DNA from: Oscillospiraceae bacterium | GTDB lineage: Bacteria; Bacillota; Clostridia; UMGS1883 | Assembly (NCBI GenBank): GCA_022508735.1 | Contig: JAFLUQ010000021.1 | Coordinates: 1-22,109, forward strand | Length of the DNA: 22,109 nt | Direction of reading: 5' to 3' | Shown here: positions 14,924 to 22,109 of the stretch, one piece after another | Numbering within the stretch: the first letter of the stretch is position 1 | Layout of the letters: every line of letters begins with the position of its first letter | Translations under genes and position numbers: made by a program | Notes under the pieces: generated by a model | Database searches by the model: none | What the model was told of the DNA's origin: nothing | The model's input: only the letters and a program-made list of their open reading frames with translations

Positions 14924-15038
14924 AGACAATGTATATTTATATGTTTTTATATATTTTGTTATATCACATAATTTTGCCGACCATATGGGACACAAAACCG
15001 CGGAAAAGCGGAAAAGTCATTGTCAGGAGTAGGTAATC

Positions 15039-18000
15039 ATGATAAATTACAGGAACGGTAAACGTATTATGAAAGCTGCATATTCGCGCCGGCTGCTCGC
15101 GCTGCTGCTGTGTCTGGGGCTGCTGCTGCCTATGTTCGGCGGCTTGATCACGTCCTCAGCTGCAAACGCCGAAACGGAGGATGTTAAAGCCCGCCTTTTG
15201 CAGAAGATCAGCGACGAGGGCTGGGACCCTTATTCCGAATCTATGTCCATTGAGGAATTTTATGCCCTGATGGAACTGTTTGAGGATGGGACCTTGCCCC
15301 TGCGCCCGCAAAAGAAATCTATTGCAGCGGCAATTATGTCGGTTCTGGGCTTCGATGAGCCTGGGACAGAGGAACCGGGGACAGAGGAGCCGGGCAGCAC
15401 ACACGCTGAGAGTCCCGTAACGATCCCCCGCAACATGTTCATGTTCAGCGGACTTAATCCTGAGGGCACAACAGATGCAGACGACAATGACATTGCAAGT
15501 AGGCCCGGCAAGGACGGCGCAGGTCAAGAACTTGGCCCTCCGCTCGGATATGACAATGGAACAGATTATGAACCCATTGAAGAAAGTGAGGGCAAGCATA
15601 ACTACCCTGCCGGTCTTGACCCATATAAAATGGGCCACCTGCGCCCGCCGAAGGATTGGGACGGCGTTAAGGTCAACGAGGAGTCTCAGGCCGTTGTCAT
15701 AGTTGATGGCCTAAATAAGGATGATCCGTCCATCGCCGGAAACGTGGATCAGGAGCTGTTCCTGAAATACGATGGCCGTTATGTACGCCGCGTCACCGCT
15801 CAGAATACCGAGGCCACCATCCTGGGCGCCATCAGGCTGATAGATCAGGATAGATATATCTACTACTACCTGACCGACAGTAAACAGAGCAGTGACGTCT
15901 CAACCACCACCCTGCCGGAAGGGCAGAAATTCATTGTGGAGTATCAGCCGCTCGAGCATACGATCGATTACGTGGTAAGGAATGGCTCACTTGACGGCGA
16001 TGACATCACCAATGTCAGGGAGAGCGTGAACATAGGCGGCAATGATATCAGGAATACCTGGGAAAATATTATTTTCGGCGAGGAGCATCCCTCCAAGACC
16101 GACGGCGGCGCTTATTCCTTCATCGGGTATGCCCCCTACGGCTATACGGTGGAGTTCTATTTACAGGAGGAAGACAGCGATCCGGTTCTTCAGCTCGGCA
16201 AGGATAAACAGGGTGCATATGACACCGTCAACGATGGCTGGGCCTTGGGCAAGTATCCGGATTATTCCGTCAACGTCCAATTTACACTACAGCCGAATAC
16301 CGATAATGGCCCCAAAGTCCAAACTATGAGCGGCACCTTCTACAATAACTCAGTCGACAGTGAACGCACCGTCATCGCCGTGGTGACGAAAAATGAGGCA
16401 CCGATATTTAACGCTGCCTCCATCATTGATAACTCAGACGGTACAAAAAGTCGCGGCACCTCAGCCAAACATACCATCAAGGCCAAAATCAAGGGAACGG
16501 ATCAAGAGGTTGATATTACCTATGACTATGAAGACGTCCGTCTGTGGGCGAACGGCGAAAACAGTAAATATGATTACTATGATAATTCCAGCTCTTTGGG
16601 AGGTGCAAGCAAAGGTAATATCCAAGACGGCAATATTGCCACCGGCGACAGCTGGGTTTGGCAAGGAAAACAGACCAAAGTCAACGGAGAATATATTCCA
16701 AACGGCATTACCTATCAAACCATGGAAGAACAGGACGACGGCACCTATACCTGGCAATGGATCTTCCAAACAAACAACACCGAAGGCGGGTACATACTGG
16801 ACGCCCTGCAGATCAACGGCGTGAGTTTTCGGATCCCGTTCCTGCCGAAGGATGCTACCGGTAATTTTCTCGATGGCAAGGCCACAGGCGTTGGCCTGAG
16901 ATCCTGGCACACCGAAGGAACGCTCCCCGACGGGGCTGCGGTTCGGGTGGAGATGCTGTACGGCTTTAATAGCGCGAATGGCTTGCCCCAGCGCGTCTAC
17001 CGCATCACCGTCACCGGTGCCCGCTCCAATGTGACCATTACCGGCATGAACCTGATGACAGGTAATGGCGCAGATGAATTCGTCATCTATGATCTGGACG
17101 GCATCACCGGCGCCACTGTGCGGGGCAACAACAACCATGCTGAATCGATCCGGTATTACAATAAGGATAACAGTTGGGGCAACCTGAACTCTTTAGAAGA
17201 CAATGTACCCGAATCGAATCTAGTGGTTCATCAAGACCACACTGGGCTTAATTGGGGCGGTGATCCGGAGCTCCACGGTGCGAATATCCGCTTCAAGCTG
17301 GCGGACGGCTACGACAGCCCCTACTACCTCTGGGAGAGCGCCCGGGGCGGGTCCGTGATCAACGACGCGGACAACGAGCCTCAGGCCTCAATCAAGCGAA
17401 ATTCTGACGGCTCGATCGACCACGGCTCAATGAATTCTGTCAAACAGCTTTCCAGCCTTGACGAGGGAGAAATGATGAACTCCCAGTACATCTACCAAGG
17501 AGACGACGGCTGGTACTACATCCGTGTAACTACGCAAGCTCCCCACAAAATTGCCCTGTTGACCATCGTGGCGCGGCAGGTGCGCTATGTGGTGCGGTAT
17601 ATCCCCTCATATGACGCCATTAAGAACGAACCGGGCGGCAATATAACGAGGAGTGAAAGCAACGTAGGTATCGTGACAACCCCGGGCAATATGCCGGAGT
17701 TTGACCACACAAACGACAGCAGCCATGATACCTTCGTCGACTCCGCCAACGGCCATCAGTACGACAACAAGGATGGCGCATACTACGATACAACGGTGGA
17801 CGACGTCGCCATCCTGCCCACCTCTGTCCCCACCGATACCACCCAAAAATACCGCTTCGTGGACTGGGTGCTGGTGGATGATAAATTCAACCCCGTCTGG
17901 GCGTGGACGAATGACGACGGAAATTCCGTTCAGGTGACAACGGATAAATACGGCAACCGCTTTCTTATAACGCCCAAAGAGGACGAGGAAAGGCTACACC

Positions 18001-20663
18001 ACCCGGCATTGTGGAATGCCGATGAAAAAACACTGGATATCGGCACAGCCTATCATTTGAGCTGGAACGGCACAACTTCATCTTATGAGCTGATAGACAA
18101 AGGTGGCGCGGTACACAAGGTGGACAATTGGGTGACCCTGACCCGCGACGGCCGGCTGGCCTACGCCAAGGACGGCAGTCCGGTAGAGCTGCCTGAAGGA
18201 ACGGACCTGACAGCACTGCTGGCGGACTGGAGCGTGAGGGACGCCAACGGCGACGCGGCGACCATCAGCTTAAGCAGCGAGTTCCACTATCGCAGCAACC
18301 ACATTACATTGGTAGACGTGAACCAGTACGCCATCGCCAACGAGGGATTGGGCGGCGACGAGACGGACGTTTACGTTCTGAGACTCATGCCCGTTTGGGA
18401 GCCGATCGACAATCCCTTCAACTACAAAGTGGCGCTGAACTGGGTGGACGCCCAAGGTAATCTTTACGAGGAATTCTTTGACGAGCTCTGGAAGCCGGTC
18501 GTGACCGACTGGGATATTACGGATGGTAAACTGACCGTACAGGTCATCAAGGACGCAGACCCGTTCCAGGATTGGATCGCCCAGCACCCGACATATGCCT
18601 TTTGGGACGAGGTCAACAATAACAACGCCTTGTATATAAATATGACGGCGGGCCCTAAAGATGGCGAAAGCGATGAAGCCCACGAGCTAAGAAGCCATGA
18701 AGAAATGAAAAAAGAGATGGCCAATGCCATCAAAGCATACCTTCCCGCGCTTGATGCAGAAAAGGAAACAACAAAGAAAACGGAGTACGAAAAAGTCCTC
18801 AATGCATTATGCAGGCGTGATGTCAGCGGCAAAGTCGGCCAGGAAGACTTCTGGCGTCTTGGCAACTACGCTTATCAGGTATTTGAGGACAACGGCACCA
18901 TCGTTGTCTGGATGTATGAGACAAAGGGCGGACTGGTGTTCCATAAGGATGTGGATGCGGAGCCGTTTACCCATGATGACGAGTTCTACTTCACCGTTAC
19001 GGACGTAACTGCAGGACAGCCCGGGTTTGCGCGACAGCCTCTTAACAATACCTATAAGGCCTATCCCGAGCACGTTTATGACAATAATGGCAAAGAGAGA
19101 ACCGTCACAGATAAGGACACATGGCAGGTCAAATTTAAAGACGGCGAGATCGTTAACATAGTCAAGAACGACGGCTCAGATTGGCCGGATCCGGCCGTCA
19201 CCTACTTCACCCTGAAGGACGGCGAGGGCATCGGCTTGTATGTTCCCGGCGGCAAATACACCATCGTTGAGATTGGCAGCAAAAGCGGCGGCTCCTACAG
19301 GACAGACGTGACCTACACCGCGGCTTCAGACACACTCATCGGAGATGAGGATCAAAAGGATTGGATCATACCGAGCGGCGCATGGCTGAAGGGCAGCAGG
19401 AAGGAATATATTACCATCCCGCCTACTATTGCTGACCCTGATAATCCCGGAGAAACCATACCAAACCAAGCATATCCGGCTGGGGTTTCGCAGGTCGCTG
19501 CCACCGTTGACTTTGAAACCGGTCATCTCAATGTTGTGCAAACGCTGACGTTCTCTAACCAGACCAGCAGCATGGCCATTGAAAAAGAGGTTTTGGGAGC
19601 GAACGACCCTTCAAGGCAGTTCACCTTCAGCGCGGAACTTTTCCTGCCGAAGGGCGCAGAACCGCTAAAAGACACCGACAAAGACGGAACAGAATACTAC
19701 TACTTCAACTTCAACCTTTATGACGTTGCCTACGGGGAAAACGAAGTCCGCGAAATAAATAGATCGACCGGAAAGCTGAACGGCACTGCCAAGGGCTCAG
19801 GCACCGGGCGCATCGTGATGGCTGAAGACAAGAACTGGCAGCCGGATCCCGATGATGAAACGACCCACTGGGTGGCTAAAGGACTGCTATTCCAGCCTGC
19901 GCCGGAGGATGACGGCCGCTACGATTGGAGTAAGGTAGGTGCAGTCACTGATATTAAGAACATCAGCCTTAAGCACAATCAGCGTCTGTACGTCGTTATC
20001 ACGGTGCCGGATCAAGGCAACATCAGCTATAAGGTCGAGGAAACTGACACCGGTCCGTACCATGTGCTTGGCGGCATCAACCCTAAGAGCGGCCATATTA
20101 ATCCGGCGGAGCTCGCCTATGTGCTGTTCACCAACGTCACGCACAATGCCATCATAATTGAGAATGTTATCGAGGGGACTATGGTCGATCCTAACGATAA
20201 ATTTGTATTCACCGTTACGCTGTCAGGCGATGGTATTGAGGCGTACTTGGGGCTTCTTAGTTCTCTTGACTTCACCCAAGACAACGACGCAGCCTCATAC
20301 AGCGCCAAGTTCATATTGGGAGCGGGTGAATGCATAATTTTACCCGGCCTTCCCGACGGAATCAGCTACACGGTAAGCGATGTCTTCGCAGAGGGCTATC
20401 AGCTGAAGCGTATCGACACAAGCTCGGTCTATACCTCAGGCCAAGACTCAGGCAAAACCATTAATACAGATAAGGATAATGCAACCGCAGACGGAGCAAC
20501 CGGATGGCAATCTGCCAGCACGGATGACACCATCATCTTTGTTCACAGCATCTCTCTCCCCGACTTCCCCGAAACGGGCGGCGTAGGAGTTCCGGTCTTC
20601 TGTATATCCGGAGTTCTGCTGATCGCGGCCGCATTACTTATGCTTGCAAAGAAAAAGGCATAA
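15039..20663 (+). CDS. Giant sortase-anchored surface protein
   Basis: This 1874-residue protein is exported and wall-anchored. The signal peptide has a basic start (MINYRNGKRIMKAAYSRR), a leucine-rich core and a likely cut near ANA at about 44. At about 107-121 there is an EPGTEE repeat linker. Residues about 130-1290 are a long Asp/Asn/Gly/Thr-rich region without a family I can name; it contains DGITGATV at 687-694. From about 1296 come three Ig-like (CnaB/SpaA-type) modules beginning GGLVFHKDVD (about 1296), SMAIEKEVLG (about 1510) and AIIIENVIEG (about 1704). Strand ends such as YTIVEIG and YKVEETD resemble those of isopeptide-forming pilin domains. The C-terminus has FPETG (1843-1847), a hydrophobic helix and KKKA: a sorting signal with F in place of L. 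No sortase is in the window. The ATG at 15039 is supported by AGGAG 9 nt upstream. An adhesin or stalk role is likely. Confidence 0.9.
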   Translation: MINYRNGKRIMKAAYSRRLLALLLCLGLLLPMFGGLITSSAANAETEDVKARLLQKISDEGWDPYSESMSIEEFYALMELFEDGTLPLRPQKKSIAAAIMSVLGFDEPGTEEPGTEEPGSTHAESPVTIPRNMFMFSGLNPEGTTDADDNDIASRPGKDGAGQELGPPLGYDNGTDYEPIEESEGKHNYPAGLDPYKMGHLRPPKDWDGVKVNEESQAVVIVDGLNKDDPSIAGNVDQELFLKYDGRYVRRVTAQNTEATILGAIRLIDQDRYIYYYLTDSKQSSDVSTTTLPEGQKFIVEYQPLEHTIDYVVRNGSLDGDDITNVRESVNIGGNDIRNTWENIIFGEEHPSKTDGGAYSFIGYAPYGYTVEFYLQEEDSDPVLQLGKDKQGAYDTVNDGWALGKYPDYSVNVQFTLQPNTDNGPKVQTMSGTFYNNSVDSERTVIAVVTKNEAPIFNAASIIDNSDGTKSRGTSAKHTIKAKIKGTDQEVDITYDYEDVRLWANGENSKYDYYDNSSSLGGASKGNIQDGNIATGDSWVWQGKQTKVNGEYIPNGITYQTMEEQDDGTYTWQWIFQTNNTEGGYILDALQINGVSFRIPFLPKDATGNFLDGKATGVGLRSWHTEGTLPDGAAVRVEMLYGFNSANGLPQRVYRITVTGARSNVTITGMNLMTGNGADEFVIYDLDGITGATVRGNNNHAESIRYYNKDNSWGNLNSLEDNVPESNLVVHQDHTGLNWGGDPELHGANIRFKLADGYDSPYYLWESARGGSVINDADNEPQASIKRNSDGSIDHGSMNSVKQLSSLDEGEMMNSQYIYQGDDGWYYIRVTTQAPHKIALLTIVARQVRYVVRYIPSYDAIKNEPGGNITRSESNVGIVTTPGNMPEFDHTNDSSHDTFVDSANGHQYDNKDGAYYDTTVDDVAILPTSVPTDTTQKYRFVDWVLVDDKFNPVWAWTNDDGNSVQVTTDKYGNRFLITPKEDEERLHHPALWNADEKTLDIGTAYHLSWNGTTSSYELIDKGGAVHKVDNWVTLTRDGRLAYAKDGSPVELPEGTDLTALLADWSVRDANGDAATISLSSEFHYRSNHITLVDVNQYAIANEGLGGDETDVYVLRLMPVWEPIDNPFNYKVALNWVDAQGNLYEEFFDELWKPVVTDWDITDGKLTVQVIKDADPFQDWIAQHPTYAFWDEVNNNNALYINMTAGPKDGESDEAHELRSHEEMKKEMANAIKAYLPALDAEKETTKKTEYEKVLNALCRRDVSGKVGQEDFWRLGNYAYQVFEDNGTIVVWMYETKGGLVFHKDVDAEPFTHDDEFYFTVTDVTAGQPGFARQPLNNTYKAYPEHVYDNNGKERTVTDKDTWQVKFKDGEIVNIVKNDGSDWPDPAVTYFTLKDGEGIGLYVPGGKYTIVEIGSKSGGSYRTDVTYTAASDTLIGDEDQKDWIIPSGAWLKGSRKEYITIPPTIADPDNPGETIPNQAYPAGVSQVAATVDFETGHLNVVQTLTFSNQTSSMAIEKEVLGANDPSRQFTFSAELFLPKGAEPLKDTDKDGTEYYYFNFNLYDVAYGENEVREINRSTGKLNGTAKGSGTGRIVMAEDKNWQPDPDDETTHWVAKGLLFQPAPEDDGRYDWSKVGAVTDIKNISLKHNQRLYVVITVPDQGNISYKVEETDTGPYHVLGGINPKSGHINPAELAYVLFTNVTHNAIIIENVIEGTMVDPNDKFVFTVTLSGDGIEAYLGLLSSLDFTQDNDAASYSAKFILGAGECIILPGLPDGISYTVSDVFAEGYQLKRIDTSSVYTSGQDSGKTINTDKDNATADGATGWQSASTDDTIIFVHSISLPDFPETGGVGVPVFCISGVLLIAAALLMLAKKKA

Positions 20664-20665
20664 AC

Positions 20666-20708
20666 AAAAACCAACCCAAAACGCATTTCTGTGTTCGGGT
20701 TGGTTTTT
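20666..20708 (+). terminator. Terminator of the surface protein gene
   Basis: A 12-bp perfect stem AAAAACCAACCC (20666-20677) with its complement (20697-20708), a 19-nt loop and a run of T at the end. It starts 2 nt after the stop codon. Confidence 0.88.
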
Positions 20709-20762
20709 TTATTAGCTGCACCGGCGAAATGTTTCCGATTTGTGAATTTTTTACATGGGATA

Positions 20763-20791
20763 TTGACGGCCGTATGTGCAGCAATTATAAT
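20763..20791 (+). promoter_or_regulatory. Sigma-A promoter of the peroxidase-remnant/MarR operon
   Basis: TTGACG (20763-20768), 17 nt, TATAAT (20786-20791). Start near 20798, with a leader of about 47 nt to the first ATG at 20845. Confidence 0.75.
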
Positions 20792-20804
20792 ATAAATATC
20801 AATT

Positions 20805-20823
20805 GCGCAAAATTAAATTGTGC
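20805..20823. promoter_or_regulatory. Imperfect palindrome at the start site, candidate MarR operator
   Basis: GCGCAA (20805-20810) and TTGTGC (20818-20823) form an inverted repeat with one mismatch around an AT-rich 7-nt centre. It also holds the perfect 8-mer TTGCGCAA (20803-20810). It lies about 8-25 nt after the expected start, where a bound repressor would block elongation or initiation. OhrR-type regulators bind AT-rich palindromes of this size and repress their own operon, so self-control by the downstream MarR protein is plausible. Confidence 0.4.
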
Positions 20824-20844
20824 TAAAATAAAAGAGGTGTTGTT

Positions 20845-20934
20845 ATGAGTATTTACGATTTCAAGGTAAAAGCACAAAGTGGCAGCGAGGTTTCTCTGTC
20901 GGCTTACAAGGCCAAGGCGGAGGAGCTGCTGTAA
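20845..20934 (+). pseudogene. Glutathione peroxidase remnant (29 codons)
   Basis: This short reading frame begins MSIYDFKVKAQ and continues with SLSAYK, which is the conserved N-terminus of bacterial glutathione peroxidases. After that point it diverges (AKAEELL) and stops, so the catalytic Cys (normally near residue 35), Gln and Trp are all missing and no enzyme can be made. It has its own ribosome site (AGAGGTG) and ATG. Its TAA overlaps the ATG of the MarR gene (TAATG), and its last codons (GCGGAGGAG) supply the MarR ribosome site. The likeliest history is a deletion that removed most of a peroxidase gene next to its regulator. The stub is still translatable and may now act as a leader peptide for coupled translation. 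Confidence 0.75.
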
Positions 20935-21368
20935 TGTATGATGCACTGAAGCTAAAGAATCAGATCTGTTTCCCTCTTTATGCGTGTTCAAAAGAAGTAA
21001 TAAAGGCATATAAGCCGTATCTCGATGAGCTTGACCTCACTTATACCCAGTATATCACCATGATGGTGATGTGGGAGCATAAGGAGCTGAGGGTAAAGGA
21101 AGTAGGCGAATATCTGTTTCTGGACTCCGGCACACTGACTCCGCTCCTGAAGCGGCTTGAAGAAAAAGGGTTTGTGACGAGACGGCGCTCAACTGAAGAC
21201 GAGCGCGACCTGATAGTCACGATCACGGACAGCGGCGAGGCACTTAAAGAAAAGGCGTTATCGGTGCCGGAGCGGCTTGCGGCCTGTGTTAAAATGAGTG
21301 AAACGGATTCTCAGCTGCTTTATAAGCTGCTTTATGATCTACTTGAAAAGATAGGAAAGGAAGATTAA
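20934..21368 (+). CDS. MarR-family regulator, OhrR-like
   Basis: This 144-residue DNA-binding protein belongs to the MarR family and most resembles OhrR, a repressor that senses organic peroxides through one cysteine. The N-terminal segment NQICFPLYACSKE places Cys12 where OhrR has its reactive Cys. The tyrosines in LTYTQY, which hydrogen-bond to it in OhrR, are also present. Cys18 is a second nearby cysteine. The winged helix-turn-helix spans about residues 50-105 (RVKEVGEYLFLDSGTLTPLLKRLEEKG, wing RRRSTEDERDLIVTIT). The start overlaps the stop of the peroxidase remnant, and the radical SAM gene begins 1 nt after its own stop, so all three are probably one operon. Peroxide sensing is inferred from the Cys/Tyr pattern and from the peroxidase stub. 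Confidence 0.9.
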   Translation: MYDALKLKNQICFPLYACSKEVIKAYKPYLDELDLTYTQYITMMVMWEHKELRVKEVGEYLFLDSGTLTPLLKRLEEKGFVTRRRSTEDERDLIVTITDSGEALKEKALSVPERLAACVKMSETDSQLLYKLLYDLLEKIGKED

Positions 21369-21369
21369 A

Positions 21370-22109
21370 ATGAGTACCTTTGATTTAGGAGCATATCTTA
21401 CAAACAGTGTTGAAAATATTGTGAAAACAGCGATTCGCGCAACATTGAAGAACCCCAAGGAAAGTGCGTTTATGGCGCGTTACGCTATATCAAGCAGCGA
21501 GGCGTCGCGCAGGCGCGCGAAAGCGGCCAAAAACGGAGAAAATATTCCGCCGTTTCTGATTGCCAGTATAACCAGCGCCTGCAATCTGCACTGCGCCGGC
21601 TGCTACTCAAGGCAGATCCACTCCTGCTCTGATGACGCGCCCCAAAGCCAGCTCACAGCTGGGGAATGGGGCAAGGTTTTCTCTGACGCCCGGGAGCTTG
21701 GCATAGGCTTTATCATACTTGCGGGCGGCGAGCCTCTGCTTCGCACAGACGTTGTTGAGGCCGCAGGTGAAATTCCCGAAATATTGTTCCCCGTGATAAC
21801 CAACGGGACGCTTTTAAACGATAAATACATACAATTATTTGACAAAAAAAGAAATCTCCTGCCCGTATTAAGTATCGAAGGTCACGAAACCAGCACCGAT
21901 CAGCGGCGCGGCACCGGGGTTTACAGAGGTCTCACTGGCACTATGACGCGTCTTAAAGAAAACGGAATTATTTTCGGCTCATCTGTTACTGTGACTACAG
22001 AAAATGTTCGTGAAGTGACCGGCGATGATTTTGTTGGCACGCTGGCGGAAAGCGGCAGTAAGGTCGTATTTTATATAGAATTCGTATCGGTGGAAAAAGG
22101 CAGTGCTCA
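21370..22109 (+). CDS. Radical SAM protein, truncated by the window end
   Basis: The first 246 residues of a radical SAM enzyme are present; the frame is open to the last base. The iron-sulfur cluster motif is CNLHCAGC (Cys71, Cys75, Cys78), and the SAM-binding GGEP motif follows at 119-122 (LAGGEPLLR). A TNGT segment follows, as in the MoaA/PqqE-like branch. About 60 residues precede the TIM barrel (MSTFDLGAYLTNSVENIV...), with a basic stretch SRRRAKAAK. A C-terminal SPASM or other cluster domain may lie beyond the window, so the substrate cannot be stated. The ATG is 1 nt after the MarR stop, so the two are likely co-regulated. Its oxygen-sensitive cluster would fit a peroxide-responsive switch, but that link is inferred. 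Confidence 0.9.
   Translation, partial: MSTFDLGAYLTNSVENIVKTAIRATLKNPKESAFMARYAISSSEASRRRAKAAKNGENIPPFLIASITSACNLHCAGCYSRQIHSCSDDAPQSQLTAGEWGKVFSDARELGIGFIILAGGEPLLRTDVVEAAGEIPEILFPVITNGTLLNDKYIQLFDKKRNLLPVLSIEGHETSTDQRRGTGVYRGLTGTMTRLKENGIIFGSSVTVTTENVREVTGDDFVGTLAESGSKVVFYIEFVSVEKGSA

Noticed and set aside
14925..15024. GACAATG/CATTGTC pairing as a leader stem before the surface protein
   Set aside because: The first arm overlaps the predicted transcript start, so it would be mostly missing from the RNA.
15357..15402. Short tandem repeat (EPGTEE) as a CRISPR-like or mobile repeat
   Set aside because: It is in frame, has about 15-nt units and encodes a linker common in wall proteins; there are no spacers.
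16461..17138. Long antisense frame inside the giant surface protein gene
   Set aside because: No ribosome site, promoter or recognisable protein features; it is a shadow of the coding strand.

Overview
The window looks like a chromosomal segment from an endospore-forming, Gram-positive anaerobe of the Clostridia, probably a gut-associated Oscillospiraceae/Ruminococcaceae-type organism. The grounds are a clear forespore sigma factor (SigG), an HPr-fold protein with a KSIMG regulatory-serine motif, a polA that has lost its proofreading residues as in many Firmicutes, strong AGGAGG-type ribosome sites, consensus sigma-A promoters, BspA-type leucine-rich-repeat secreted proteins and a giant wall-anchored protein with an FPETG sorting signal. 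The genus cannot be fixed from the sequence alone. No rRNA, tRNA, CRISPR array or complete insertion sequence was seen.

Layout. 1-104: three perfect hairpins in a row, running to the window edge. 105-1622 (-): secreted LRR protein. 1792-3660 (-): an HPr-like protein without the catalytic His, followed by an FGGY sugar kinase. 3661-3994: divergent control region with a perfect 12-bp palindrome. 3995-5440 (+): glycogen synthase glgA. 5577-6988 (+): ECF-type sigma factor and membrane anti-sigma factor, translationally coupled, with a cre-like palindrome at the promoter. 7120-8928 (+): second secreted LRR protein plus two small membrane proteins. 8963-9733 (-): sigG. 9783-13383 (-): polA, coaE and a membrane-anchored lytic transglycosylase, read towards sigG. 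13719-14762 (+): apbE lipoprotein (FMN transferase). 15039-20663 (+): 1874-residue surface protein. 20845-22109 (+): a 29-codon glutathione peroxidase remnant, an OhrR-like MarR regulator and the start of a radical SAM enzyme, truncated by the window.

How the pieces work together. Carbon metabolism on the left (HPr-like regulator, sugar kinase, glgA, cre-like site) fits a catabolite-control theme. The polA-coaE-transglycosylase operon ends in a hairpin whose 3' arm is the sigG ribosome site, while a forespore-type promoter starts sigG transcription inside that hairpin. This arrangement would keep vegetative read-through from making SigG. On the right, the FMN transferase and the giant surface protein share leader-sequence blocks, and the surface protein carries a DGITGATV segment resembling ApbE flavinylation sites, so the two may form an exported flavoprotein system; this is a hypothesis. 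The last operon looks peroxide-responsive, with a broken peroxidase gene turned into a leader ORF for its own likely regulator.
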